DNA of 64,000 nucleotides from Certhia americana (Eukaryota; Chordata; Aves; Passeriformes; Certhiidae). The notes beneath the pieces are model-generated. The model did no database searches, had not been told where the DNA came from, and saw only the letters and a program-made list of their open reading frames with translations. The translations under genes and the position numbers were made by a program. This document shows, piece after piece, positions 39,513 through 51,300 of this stretch (position 1 is the stretch's first letter; each line of letters opens with the position of its first letter). Location: positions 29,253,668-29,317,667 of the forward strand of contig CM031864.1 of assembly GCA_018697195.1 (NCBI GenBank), written 5' to 3'.

Positions 39513-39813
39513 AGGTTTAAGCACTGAGAACCTTTGAAATCCTCTTCCTCTGTAATTGCCAGTTTAGGATAGAGTTTTGTTCACCCCTTGTGTGCTTGGA
39601 GATGATAATCAGGGGGCAGACGGGCCCCTCCATGACCACAGAACTCCAAAGGAGCTGCCCAGCAATGCTTCCTTGCTCTTCTGCCTGCTCCTGCAGGGCA
39701 TGGCTCAGGCCAGGGATGTGATGGATGGTGCTGGCTGCACCTCCTTCCATGGCTACTCCGTGAAGGTGTGGAATAAGACTCAGTGTATTTGAATTCTGTC
39801 CTTAAGGGGAAAG

Positions 39814-39831
39814 AAAAAAAAAAAAAAAAAA
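39814..39831 (+). repeat. Poly(A) run
   Basis: An 18-base A run in the large XPR1 intron with no recognised element upstream. Confidence 0.85.
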
Positions 39832-40277
39832 GGGGCCCAAACAACGCAGCATGATGCAAGTTTCAAGCCTAAGGTGAGAGGAAGCACTGCAGCCTCACAG
39901 GGTGTCTTGGAGCATTTTAGGTACTTCAAAAGAACTTACAACCCATGACCTGCCTCCGAATTATCCTTTAGGGTCTGGTAATGGGAACTAAACATGGAGA
40001 TCTAATGAGCTAAAAATAATGCTGGAAAGAACAGGCTTAATGTCTCATGAGTCACCGAATGTCAGCATCTGCCTTTTCTTCCTGAAATAATGTTGTGGAG
40101 GCTTTGGTGGGGGGGAGGAATGAAACCTGGCAGTGCAGCCCTCATTGCTAAGCCCCAAAATCCTCACCTGTGTCCCTTTCTGTGGGCAGCTGCATGTTAA
40201 AAATAGTCTGGGAGAGGCTGTTTCCAGGCAGCAGCAGCGTTTGAGGTACCTGGGCCTCCGTCAGCGCTGCTCCCGGG

Positions 40278-40285
40278 TGACGTCA
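40278..40285 (+). promoter_or_regulatory. Consensus full CRE (TGACGTCA) in XPR1 intron
   Basis: A perfect 8-bp palindromic cAMP-response element within a locally CpG-containing stretch (about 40255-40320). Activity is inference only; such sites also occur by chance. Confidence 0.3.
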
Positions 40286-41475
40286 TGGCTCTGCAGGCAC
40301 CAGGAATGCGATGCTAGACCCATGTCTTGGCCACCCTGAGGATGTGGGCTGTGCTCAAAGGCTTCCAGGCTTACCCCAAAGCTGGGAAAGCTGCTCAGAC
40401 CTGGGAGCTGCAGCGATCCCTTGCCCTTTTCCTGCACCGATGGTGCAAAACAGGCTTTGCTGCAGGAGTGGCATTCAGAGCTTTGCCTTAGGGGGGGGGG
40501 TTTGAGAGGGGAAGGAGCATGTGGGTTTGACCTATATCCTGCACATCATGTCCAGGAAGCCTGAAAGGCGTAATGGGAGGAATGTACTCTCATTTTCACC
40601 TCCATTAATTTTATCGGATTGCTGCCTTATGTTTAGATCGTAATTGCTAGAAATACAGAGGGAAGAAGAGGGCAAATTGCCCTGTTGCTCCCTGGCTAAT
40701 CAGCTGCAGGGATTCTGTTGTTTTAAAGCCACATGTATAGGAAAAGCTGCTGTCGTGTAGTGTGGCGTTGGGCTTGGGCTGAAAAACATCTTTTTTTTGT
40801 GCTGGAAATGTTGCTTGCTTTGTTAGGGAATCGGTGAATGAGCAATTGCTGAGGCTGCGCAGAAAAGAGAGATTTCTGCTAGCAGCCAGGTGCAAAATGT
40901 CTCAGCCTTCCAAAGCATCATCATGTGTTTTATTTCCATGAATTTTTCAAGCCAGCTTTTCGAAAGCAAACAGAATTACCAACTCTGTTTGTTTTTTCCC
41001 AGCCAGCTGATGTAGGGAATTGTAGCTGAATTAAGAGCAATGTAACCTTTTCAGGGGGGAGTGGGAAACAACTTAGTTGGAAAAACCGATCCCCAGCTGA
41101 GCAGATGGTGGGCCCACAGCCTCCTGTTTCCAAAGAGGAGCTCTGTATGGGTATTTAAAACTCCTTACAGAGCCTGCTTTAGGATTTGTACATTTTAATG
41201 TACTGATGCCTTTTCCCTTGCCACCACAAGCTCTGAAATGGCTGGTGGTAATTCCTGTACTGCCTATGCCCTCCAGGCTTTCAGTGCACTAATTCACAGT
41301 TGTTGATGTTAATACAAACTCAAATATTTTCTTACCAAACCCCCCTAACTGAGCAGCTCTGCCTCACTGCTGTATCCTTTGTACAAGCCCATGTTCTTTG
41401 CAAAATGTGGCCCTCAGCTTCCACCTGCTGTTCAGAGCCAGAACGGCAGCTCTGCCTTAAGTCCAAGAAAATAAA

Positions 41476-41645
41476 AATCATGGAATATCCTGAGCTGGAA
41501 CCCACAAAGATCCTCGAGTCCAGCTCCTTGCCCTGCACAGGACCATCCCCAAAAAACCCACCATGTGCCTCAGGGCGTTCCCCAAACGCTTCCTGAACTC
41601 TGGCAGGCTTGGAACTGTGACCACTTCCCTGGGAGCCTGTTCGAA
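41476..41645 (-). mobile_element. CR1 LINE 3' fragment, antisense, different subfamily
   Basis: Reverse CR1 of a type distinct from 24810 and 33270: atcatggaatatcctgagct, gatcctcgagtccagctcct, gccctgcacaggaccatccc, ttcctgaactctggcaggct. It ends about 240 bp before the XPR1 exon at 41889. Confidence 0.88.
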
Positions 41646-41888
41646 ATATTAATGTAAATTTCAATCCCAAGTGCTGAAAGTTGAACGAGATGAAAATGGA
41701 ATTCAAATAACAATATAAAGCAGGTCCTGCTAAGGCTTTTGATTTGGCTCACATTAGTATTTGATGTATTTTCCCAGGACTTGGATAGAAGAGGTGATTT
41801 CCACTGCTCAAATCAGGGAGTTTGTAGCTGTTCTAACAAGGGATGTGCTCTCAGTTCTACAGAAGTATGTTGTTCTTCTCTTTTCCAG

Positions 41889-42055
41889 CTAAAAACCACA
41901 GTGACACCCAAGTGTTCTTCTACCTGTGGATTATCTTCTGTTTCATCAGCTCTTGCTATACCCTCATTTGGGACCTGAAGATGGACTGGGGTCTCTTTGA
42001 CAAAAATGCTGGTGAAAACACCTTTCTCCGAGAAGGAATTGTCTACCCACAGAAA
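41889..42055 (+). CDS. XPR1: XPR1 coding exon, EXS domain (about residues 495-551)
   Basis: A 167-base exon after acceptor ttttccag, donor gtgcgt. It encodes [40 protein letters not shown] and IVYPQK. The two Asp residues of WDLKMDW are hallmark EXS residues. It lies at the end of a 12-kb intron. Confidence 0.97.
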
Positions 42056-42326
42056 GTGCGTATGCAGCCTGCTCTTACCTTAGGACTGGCTTGTAGCATT
42101 TTAACCAAATTTGCTGAGTTTAGAGCATGTTGCAGTTGGCCACCTAAGCATTTCAATGCTACAGACTGGGATTTTACAGCAGTAGAGCTGATTTGTTTCC
42201 AAGAGATCATTTCTGTTCATTTTGCTTGAGTTTGAGCAGCAGATTTTGTAGCTTCCCGAAGACCTAATGAGGTCTTTGTGATGCAGAAGGTGTTTGTTGA
42301 GCTGTTTTGTTCTTGTTGCTCCTCAG

Positions 42327-42466
42327 GCATACTACTATTGTGCCATTGTAGAAGATGTCATCCTGCGTTTTGCGTGGACCATCCAGATCTCCCTCACTTC
42401 CATGCAAATCTTTCCCTACGCTGCAGACATCATTTCTACTGTATTTGCCCCACTTGAGGTGTTCCG
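42327..42466 (+). CDS. XPR1: XPR1 coding exon, EXS domain (about residues 552-597)
   Basis: A 140-base exon after acceptor ctcctcag, donor gtaagg. It begins [20 protein letters not shown], carries a diverged loop, and ends with TVFAPLEVF plus two bases of an Arg codon. The Arg and Trp of LRFAW are conserved phosphate-site residues. Confidence 0.97.
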
Positions 42467-43208
42467 GTAAGGCTGCTGGGCTGAGCAGCTCATTTCTCTT
42501 GGATTTCTTTTCACTTTTTTTGTTCTGTAACGTCAGCATGGGAGGGAAGTGCCTCAATCCTTGGACATGGAATATACTGGGTTTTACTTCAAGGAGACCA
42601 GGAATAAGGAATATTTAATCCAAACAGGGTGCTGAGTGAAGAAAGGGGTAGGGGGCTCTGCCACAGTGTAGACCTGAGTCCTTCACATTGAATTTGCAGT
42701 TCCTTCTGAACCATGACATAATCTCGAGGGGTTAGTTTCTACCAAATTTCTCCTTGAAATTTCCAGTTGAAGCTTCGCTTGATCCTCAAGTTTCCAATTT
42801 TCAAACCTCTGCTTCTTTTCCAAGTGCTAATTTGTATTCTATGTCATCGATTTGTATCCTGCAAGGTTCTGGAACCTTTAAACACCTTTATTGTAGCTGG
42901 AAATCCACTCCCACTTCCCAGCTTCCTGGGAAGAACTTGAAGCTGAGCCTCACTCAGATGCTGGAGGTGGCCTTTGGCTTGTAATGCTTGGTACCTCCAC
43001 GCTGCCCATATTAGGGCTAGGATGAGGAATAAGCCTGACAGGTTCTGTTGTTCTCCAGAGGAAAGCTGTTGCAGCAGGTACTGCTGTTAGTCACTGGAGG
43101 TCTCTCCAGAAGCACATCCCAGTGCTTTGCCAAACACAGGAAATACCTGTGAAAGGGGAACTCGGTTGGTAATTCCCCCTTTCCCTCTCCATCCACCCAC
43201 CCATGCAG
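42467..43208 (+). other. XPR1: XPR1 intron
   Basis: No recognised feature inside; it separates two conserved EXS exons. Confidence 0.85.
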
Positions 43209-43430
43209 GCGGTTCGTGTGGAACTTCTTCCGTCTGGAGAACGAGCACCTGAACAACTGCGGCGAGTTCCGCGCCGTGAGGGACATCTCGGTGGCGCCGC
43301 TCAACGCCGACGACCTGACACTCCTGGATCAGATGATGGACCAGGAGGACGGCGTCCGGAACCGCCGCAAGAACAAGCAGTGGAAGCGCAGCCTGAGCGT
43401 GTCCCTGCGCAGGCCTCGCCTCGCCTCACA
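43209..43430 (+). CDS. XPR1: XPR1 coding exon, end of EXS and C-terminal tail (about residues 598-671)
   Basis: A 222-base exon after acceptor ccatgcag, donor gtatgt. It encodes [40 protein letters not shown] and a basic stretch with [11 protein letters not shown] and SLRRPRLAS. The exon is much more GC-rich than its flanking introns. Confidence 0.97.
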
Positions 43431-45040
43431 GTATGTTTGGCCTCCCCGCTGCCTCAAAATCCTGCCCTGGAGCTGTTGTTAATTCCTGCTGGGCATTTGT
43501 GGGCTGGGAATCCTGCACTGGGAACCGTGGACTGGGAACTGCACAAGGATTTCAGCCCAGTCTTCAAAGGGAGGACAGGTCCAATTAGGAAATGAGCGTG
43601 CCTCTCTGCCAGGGAATTTAGCCATCCTTTATGCATATTGGGTAAACCATCTGGTAAACCATCAGAAAAGGGAGTTCCCTTTTTACAGGGCTTCCCTCCT
43701 GCAGAAATAGTCTGCCAGAGGATATAAATGCAAACTGGAGGAGATGTTCTCCTCAACCAGACATTTTGGGGTCGTGCGAAGAAGAGGGAGAGGGACTCTT
43801 TACACTTCATAGTGATGGAAGGGACAGTGGTTTTAAACTGACAGATGGCAGGGTTAGATTAGAGTTTAAGAAGAAATTCTTCTCTGTGAGGGTGATGAGG
43901 CCAAGGCACAGGTTGCCCAGAAAAGCTGTGGATTCCCCATCTCTGGAAGTGTTCAAGGTCAGGCTGGATTTGACCCTGAGCAATGTGGTCTAGTGAGTGG
44001 CATCCCTGCCTCTGGCCAGAGGGTGGAACCAGATGATCTTTAAGGTCCCTTCCAACCTAAACCATTCTATGATTCTGTATTATTTGTTTAAGATTCATAT
44101 ATAAGATCTCAGACTCCTTCCTCTCTCAAATCCAAACCCAAACAGTTTTTTTTCCCCACCATCATTCTTGCACCCCAAACATTTCCCCACCCTGTACCCC
44201 AGCCCCTGCAGCTGTCCACTGCATTTTCCCTGCAGTGCCTGTGTTGCTCCAGTGTCCTGTGTCCCTCCTGCAATGGCAGCACAGCTGTGGAGCCCTGCCC
44301 TTTGGCCAGGGAACAAGCCCAGGCTCCTCAGGGACGCTGAGGCACAGCGGGTCAGGAGTGTTGTGCAATGCCTGCAGCACTGCATGGGAGGGGTGGGAGG
44401 AGGAGGAGGAGAAGGGTGTGCTCTGCCCTCAGGGATGTGCTTGGATGGGACCAGTACTAACAGCCTTCGGGTGGCTGCTAGAGACTGAAAAATGTTTTGC
44501 AGAGGGAATGTGAGTCAAAGCCTGGTGGAATTCCCCCCAGCCATGCCATTTACCCCTCAGACATGCAGTGAGTGGAGATGTGCCAGGCATATCCCTGAAG
44601 AACTTCCTGTTCCTTTCTGGGAGATGGGGCAGGAACACTCCTCTGGATCCTGCAAGGGTTTGGTGGAGCTCTGTGGGGAGAACTGGGCAGGTGCTTCACA
44701 CCCAGCAGTGCTGTGTCCCCAGCCTGTCAGGTGACACTGGCCATGGTGACAGGTGACACTGGCCATGGGCAGAGTGTGCCCAGCATGGTGTGAAGTAGGC
44801 AGTGCCACAGGAGGAGGATGCTGAGGGACAGCTGGGGCATCTTTACAAGGCTCTGCTGTTCCCAGGGAGAGTGGGAGGGTGTGAAACAGTTCCAGTAGAT
44901 TGTTTATTCCCCCTCTGCATCAGAAAGACATTTTTTTTCCCTTTTTTTATTCCCCCAAGAGCACTGTGGGTTTGCTGTCTGTGTGTCATTCCAGGAATTC
45001 CTTCTCCCCAGTGAGTATTTTGTGTTTTGTTTTTTTCCAG
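43431..45040 (+). other. XPR1: Last XPR1 intron
   Basis: Holds the CR1 fragment at 43770-44082 and otherwise GC-moderate sequence with no recognised feature. Confidence 0.85.
43770..44082 (+). mobile_element. CR1 LINE 3' fragment
   Basis: Sense CR1 with ggcagggttagattagagtt, aagaaattcttctctgtgag, ctggaagtgttcaaggtcag, gatctttaaggtcccttcca and a near-consensus end accattctatgattctgta. It lies in the last XPR1 intron. Confidence 0.94.
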
Positions 45041-45101
45041 GTCCAAGGCTTCTGACACAAAGGTATTGATAGAGGACCTAGCAAACGAAGTGAACACATG
45101 A
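45041..45101 (+). CDS. XPR1: XPR1 last coding exon, C-terminal tail and stop
   Basis: Acceptor ttttccag ends at 45040. The exon completes a Gln codon, then reads SKASDTKVLIEDLANEVNT and stops at TGA (45099-45101). The acidic VLIED tail is typical of the family. Confidence 0.95.
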
Positions 45102-45385
45102 GATGGCCAAGTTCTCTTATTCCACATCCTTTGTTTCTCGTTCTGTTTCCCTCTTCCCCAAGTAACCCGAGCTCTGGTACAGATCCAGCTGAAAACAGGA
45201 GAAAACACTGAACATGTTTTCTGAGCTCTTCCAGACCAGATCCTATGGACTCCAACAAGCTCACTGTGTTTTGTTTCTTTTCTTCTGGGTTAATTTTAAT
45301 GTTCTATTTTAAACAAACAAACAAACAAAAATAAAATATTTTACTTTGTTTTGCCAATAAAGAGGACAGTTCAGGAAAGAAGGAT
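45102..45385 (+). other. XPR1: XPR1 3' UTR (shortest form)
   Basis: Untranslated sequence after the XPR1 stop. It contains an (AAAC)n tract near 45312-45329 and two poly(A) signals at 45330-45335 and 45356-45361. Mammalian XPR1 is known to have much longer 3' UTRs, so transcription may continue past this point. The distal end is not determinable from sequence. Confidence 0.6.
45330..45361 (+). terminator. XPR1: Two closely spaced AATAAA poly(A) signals for XPR1
   Basis: Canonical AATAAA hexamers occur at 45330-45335 and 45356-45361, about 230-260 bases after the stop. A further AATAAA at 47683-47688 and another at 47897-47902 could serve longer transcripts. Confidence 0.55.
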
Positions 45386-48300
45386 TGTTTACAGTCTCAA
45401 CAAGGACATACAAACCTTATCTGGATAACGAAGCATCATAGGGACTCCCTCATGGGACAGTGCCGAGAGCACACTCGGTTTCTGCTTGGCCCGGTTTTGA
45501 CTGGTTGAAACCGGACTTTTTAAATCCGATTTTTTTTTTTGGTTGGTGGTTTGGTTTTTTTTTCAGTTGTTTGGTTTTTTTGCTTCATATCCAGCGCTGA
45601 GGCACTGGCTGCACTTGCAGGGAAAGTGCACTTAGAGCAGTATCTTCATTCAGGAAGCTACTTTTTAATTTGATGTAACTTTTCTTATAATTTTTTTGAA
45701 ATATGATGTATCTGTTACGTAGAGTTTTCACATTATTTATGAAACTTAACGACCATATGAGAGTGATTTTGAGTCCTGTGCAATGAAGGTTGTAACGGTA
45801 AAACAATGTGGGGAATGTAGATCTCCATCTCCAGTGTTATGGGATGATACCCCTGCAAATACCCCTCTCGTGAGACAACTTGCACTTGTGTGTACCTTCT
45901 CTCTCTTTTATTTCTTTTCAATTTTATTTTAAACCAAAGTTTCTCTTTCTGATATTTTTTTAATTGCTGCTACTGCTTCTGGGCATGTCTCTCGTGCCGG
46001 TTCAAAGCCAACTTCTCCACATGTGAAAGTAGTGCAGATGATCCTAAGATGATCCTAAAGAAAGGAGAGTTGGTTCCACCAACAGCACAAAACACTGGGC
46101 GAACAAAGGCTTTGGAACTTCATTCTCCAGAACAAGAAGTACTTTTCCAAGCCTTAGGTGTGTCATGAGGGCATCTCAGTCTGAGCAGGGAGCTTTTCAG
46201 GAGTTCTCCAGCAGCCCAGCAAAGTGGGATAAGGCGAGGAGGTGACAGTTCTCATGGGACAGGGGCTTCACCAGACTGGGGCTTAGGAGTGGTGGTATGT
46301 TTCAGGGAGCATGGAAAGAACTGTGCTGTGCCCACCTCATGGGGAAGGTGAGATGGAAAACAGTGCTTCTGTGGCTTCTGGTTTAGCAAAAAGCCTCTGT
46401 TGGGCACTGTCCTGGTGATCTGCCCCTTGACTCATCTCATTCTCCCAGTTTGGGAATTGGGATACTTGAGCAGACCTGGGTAATGGACAGCTGAGCAAAT
46501 TATGTTGGAAGAGAGATGTGAATTCGATGGTCTTATTGATCTCCTGCTGGGAGGGAGCCATGGAGGCCTCAGAGTCCTGTCATCCTTCCCTTGGCAGGCC
46601 TTGTTCACCATGGGTCTGCAGGGGAAGGGTGGAACTCCTAAAGGAGGATTCCTCACCTGGCTGGTAACAGTTGGGGCAATGGAATTGCAGGAATCTCTCC
46701 TCAGTTGCTGTTTGGTGGTTGTTTCCCTTAATCAGCACAGTGTCTCCCATGGCCGGTATGTTGCATTTCCTTGGTTTGCCTGCTGGAAATAGATTAAAAC
46801 CCTGTTGTGGTGCTGCTCCTCTCATCTCCCTCTGTGTGGGGCTGCTCTGGTGGGATGAGCTGGGGCAGTGCTGTCAATGTCCCCTGGATTCCTGTCTTTA
46901 CTTCCTTTAGGTCTGTTCCTACTTAAAACAGAGCATTCCCATTCACATGGAAATGGAGTCTTGGATGTAAAGCCCCTCAAAATATTTCAGGTTCCTAATT
47001 TGCATTGGTGCCATGTGTAGGTATTTCCAGCAGTGGGGAATGGAGCCCTTCCCTGCCTGGGGAGGTTAGGGGAGGGCAGCTGCATTGGGAGGGAGGCAAT
47101 CCAAAATAATTTGGATTCATTCAAATCAAGTAACACCACTGAGTGTTACTTAAGCAAGTGGGGTTTTATACAAAGAATCTAAGCTTTACTGGTAATTATC
47201 TTCTTTTCAGAGGGAAATTAAAAATACAGAGGGACATTGGGAGCAATTTGGTCTAGTGGAGGGTGTCCCTGCCCTTGGCAGGGGGTGGAACTATATGGTC
47301 CTTAAGGTTGCTTCCAACCCAAACCATTCCATGGTTCTGTGTTTTGGAAGTGATGTCAGTCCCCTGGGAGCACTCTGCCTTCCTCAGCTGGGCTGGGGAA
47401 GGCATGGCTGGGTAGTCTGTGTCCATCTGTTCATCCTGCTGCTGCACTGTCCAACCCTCTGCTGCCCAACCTGGCAGGGAGGGTTGGGTTGCAAGAGATT
47501 AAATTCTTATTCTGTAGTTTCCCCAAATCCTTATGGGAAGCAAGAATTCAGTGTGTCCATCTGCTCTTCTCCATGCTCTGCTCTTTCTCTTCCCTTTTTC
47601 TGTCTTTGCTGGCAGGAGAAGTAAGGGGAAAAAAAAAAAAAAGAGAGGTGGCATGCTATGACAAGCAAACATTATCTCCTAAAATAAAACATCGTCCCTT
47701 TTGGCAGTGAAGAGGCTGTCTCAGGGGAAAGCAGCCTGAATTCCCAGAAGTGTGGCTTTTAAAGGCTCCTAGCTCCCAGCCCTGCATCTGCCTGTTCCCT
47801 CCCTCCCAGAGATTTCTGAGAAATCAGGCGTGCAGATTCCTCCTGAGAGCGAGCACTAAAGCCAGGATGGCTCCACGTCTATGAGAACATCTGGCCAATA
47901 AAGGGAGACCTAATGAAGCAGAACAGATGGTGAGAGAAAATAGCCCTGTCACTCCTTGGGAGCAGCAGGAGCAAGGGGAGTGGGGACATTCCCAGGGTGG
48001 CTTCATTTCCTGAGCTGGGCTTTGCTCATGGGTGCTTGAAATCACTCCTGTAGGGAGAGCAGCAGGGTGGCAGTCCAGGAGGACAGACAGCGTTCAAAGG
48101 AGCTGAAAGTGAGGGGTTTATCCAGTACTTTAGTTGTTGGGATGCAGCTGGATGGGAAGTGGAAGCTGAGGAAGGTCTCCAGTGCTTTCAGGTGTTGGGC
48201 TGTGCCTCGTGATTCAGTGAAAGTTGAGTGGTACAGCTGTGAGGATGGTGTGGAGCTGCTTTGGTGAAACCCATTAGGATGGTGCAGTCTAAGGAGAGGC

Positions 48301-51300
48301 GATGCCACACTTGACATTTGTGACTTTCAGAGATTCCCTTTGAACTTGCTTTTCCATTCCCTCCTGCTTTCCATCCTGCCACTCCTCTGGGGGTTTTGGG
48401 GTTGCAGGGGGTGAGGTGTTGCAGTATCCAGGGTTTATTTGCTGGTTGGGCTTCCCTGTGTGGCTTTGGGACGGTGTCACCAGAAACACCAAGTCGTTGT
48501 GCTTGGGCAGAGCAATGCCATGTGCCATGGGTGTGTTCCTGACAAGACAGCAGGGCAGGATTGGGATCTTTGGACTCAGCAAGCAGGAGTGGGAGCTTCT
48601 CCAATGAGAACTGATGCTGTCCCACCACATTTTAAAAGAAATGCATTTGCAGCAGTCCTGGCTGCAGCCTGTATGTATCCAGTAAGCTCCTACCTCTCTC
48701 ATCCAGGTGCATTCCCAAAGTCAGCTGGTGTTCAGCCTATGCCTTTCCCAACCCTGCTCCTGGCCCTCCTCATTCTCTCAAGTGTCTTTGCTGTTTGTCT
48801 GATTCTAATGAAAGCAGTCAACTGGCAGCAGCCTTCAGCATGAACATCTTGGAATGGGAGAGACCTTGGGTGGAAATCTCAGCAGAGTTGGATCCTGTTA
48901 CTCCTACTTCCCTAAAAACGCTTGTGCTGCTTGTTCTGCCTCCGTGCTGGCACTTAGCTGCAACACCAGTGTGACAGACAGGGAGGGGAAGCATGTTCCT
49001 GGTCCAGGAGATAACAGGTCCTGGGGATTTTACTTCCAATGAGTGTGTTTTGAAGGGCCAAATGGCTTTGGCCTTGTCCTGCTGGGATGCTGCCGTGCTC
49101 TGCTCACTGGGCTTCACGGGCTGTGTCCCCAGTGTCAGGCCACGTGCTGGGAAGTGTCCTGGGGCTGGGACATGGCTTGGCAAATTGGGGACACAAAAGC
49201 CACTTTGGTCACATGCTGCATCCTGGCTCCATGTGTCCCCCTCCTCTCCTCCGCCCTTCTGCTTTGCGCTGGCAGGGGGAAGGTGGTCTTCTGCCTTAAA
49301 CATTATGGGGTTTTTTTTTTTCCAATTTACATTTTTATTCCAGAAGGCAGTCAGATTGTTTTGTCTCCTTGGAAAAGAGGGGCTGGGGCTCCTGGGGGAA
49401 GAGTGGAAAATCCCTACGGTACCTCTGCAGCAGTCACGGCTGGGCTCAGTGGCTGCCACCTCATCAAACCTTGCCTCCTTTACATGATCCCAGTCCCAAA
49501 CTCTGCACCGTGGGGTGAGTGTCCCCTGCTGCCACTGTGGGCTAAACTGGTGTGTCACCATCCCTGGGGGCTTCGGTCCCTGCTGCAACACCCCGGGAAA
49601 GGGACACAACACGGAGAGTACCCCGATGCTGACACTCCAGCTCTGTTCCTGGTGGGAGCCAAAGGCTGCCCTGGCCCCGGCACAGCCGTGGCAAAGTGGG
49701 CAAGAGGCACCGCCCCTGCCTGGCAAGGTGCCCTGCAGCCTGACAGTCCCTCAAGCTCTATAAACCAAATTGCAAACTCTTCACTCCAGAGGAGAAATTG
49801 GGCATCCTGGTAGAAGTTGTGATGACCTCTCCATCCCCTAGGTCCTTGTGGTGAAGGATCGGCACTTGGAAGGGGCCCGGGGTGGAAATGCCAAAGCTCC
49901 CCCTGGGTCTTGCTGCCACCTTCTTCTCCCCCTCCCCGCTGTGTTGGTCTAAATGATCTTTCTATGAAGCCCTGTAGATGTCAAAAGTAATTATGGAGTG
50001 TGATTAGTCCTCTGTGGGTGCTTTCTTTCTTCTTCCCTCCTTTCTCTTTTGCTATCCCCTTCTGCACTCTTCTGTTTTGGCTCAGTGGAAAAGGTGAGGA
50101 CAAAGAATTGCCGCTTGCTTGGACTCATGATGTATCTGTGACTGCGCTATTAGCTGTCTCCTCCTTCCTCCCCAAATGGATATAATTTTTGAAGTGTGGA
50201 ATTCCCTTCTTGATAAGTAGGTTTAAAAAAAAATACTGCACAATGTGATACTGTTTCATAGTTCCTAGGTGGTTGTATAAAGCAAAGTTACTGTGATTGT
50301 GTTTTTTCAAAGGAAAAAGTGATTGGTTACGAAATCTGTCCTTTTTTCATTATTACAAGCTCTTTGTTTTCCAATGATCTGATGGCTCTTTTGTCCCTGA
50401 TCTGTGTGTGTGTGTCTTCCCAAGTCCCACCCCTGTGCTGCATCCACCCATGGGGCATTTTCTCCTGCTGCTCTCGCTCTCTTGGGAGCTGTGGGATGTC
50501 ACTGGTGGCTGGAGGTGTAGGACACCCATGTCCTGGGAGGAGGTGGAGGTGCTTGGAGGAGGGAGATGTCTGAGGAGGGGTTCGAGGTGGGCAGGAGGGG
50601 CTCACAGGAAGTGGCCCAGGGCTCACACCCAACATGCCAGGAGCTGGTGCTGGAGGAAACCTCCTGCCCAGACTGTGCTGTGCTGGTCAAAGGCTCGTGG
50701 TTCTTTTGGGAGCCTTTGGTTGCCTCTCTCCAGCCAGTCTCCAGTCCAAGGTGGTGTCCTGTCAAGCACAGCAGGTGACCAGAGACTGAGCAGCCCAGCT
50801 TGGGGTTGTCTGGGGTCTGTACTTTTATTTTGCTCTTTAAATCTCTTCATTGCCTCTTGCAATCAATCTCCCTCTAGAAGAGAGCCCAGTGCCTTGAAAT
50901 CACTCTAAGCCTGTTGCTGCTCACAGCAGCTGCTTCCCCGAGGTTTAATCCCAACCACAGCTCCCTGCTGGGCATTCCCTGGCTGGTGACAGGAGCCCTC
51001 CTGCTGCCCTTGCTTTGGCATCTCCACCCCAGCTCGATGGGGACATCTCCTAGGCATGTGTCACCTCCACAGCCCAGGCAAAGGAGCCAGGATCCCTTTC
51101 TGGAATGGCGTGCAGGTAAGGATGGGTCCTGGCAGTATAGGGGAGGTTGGACCCCAGTGCTGGGGACAGGGCAAGGATGGCTCCTCTGCCCTGGGCTCTT
51201 CCCCTCAAAGCTTTCAGCTGGCCCTTCCTACCTGGAAGCAGCCGAGGGAAGATGCTCGGTCTGTCCCCCATGGAGTCACCCCTGTTGTCAGCCCCCATGA

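Larger units (their letters stand above)
29825..41888 (+). other. XPR1: Large XPR1 intron (12 kb)
   Basis: The largest complete intron. It holds CR1 fragments at 33270-33780, 39425-39512 and 41476-41645, A-rich tracts at 35379-35427 and 39814-39831, a 10-base G run at 40491-40500, and a consensus CRE at 40278-40285. Open frames on both strands near 30418-31090 show no recognisable protein. Confidence 0.8.
8680..45101 (+). other. XPR1: XPR1 gene (SLC53A1), phosphate exporter; 5' end missing
   Basis: XPR1 is a multi-pass membrane protein that exports inorganic phosphate. Its cytoplasmic N-terminal SPX domain senses inositol pyrophosphates and its C-terminal EXS domain helps form the permeation path. 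Thirteen coding exons (8680-8781, 15078-15301, 18842-18991, 19509-19592, 20054-20135, 22985-23172, 23403-23582, 27781-27946, 29633-29824, 41889-42055, 42327-42466, 43209-43430, 45041-45101) join in one frame at GT/AG sites, giving about 651 residues. The family is about 696 residues, so roughly 41-45 N-terminal residues lie upstream of the window. Visible signatures are the SPX lysine cluster [11 protein letters not shown], the EXS motifs LADQLN, NAGKYST, WDLKMDW, LRFAW and [12 protein letters not shown], and an acidic C-terminal tail. The phosphate-site residues known from published human structures appear retained. The gene was first named as a host receptor for some murine retroviruses; it is a cellular gene, not a viral one. 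Orthology is supported by the KIAA1614 and STX6 neighbours. Confidence 0.97.

Noticed and set aside
8680..45101. The possibility that XPR1 is a viral gene because of its name
   Set aside because: It is a cellular phosphate exporter with many introns; the name reflects only its use as a receptor by some murine retroviruses.
8680..45101. The possibility that this is a processed XPR1 pseudogene
   Set aside because: Thirteen spliced exons with intact GT/AG sites and an unbroken frame argue for a working gene.
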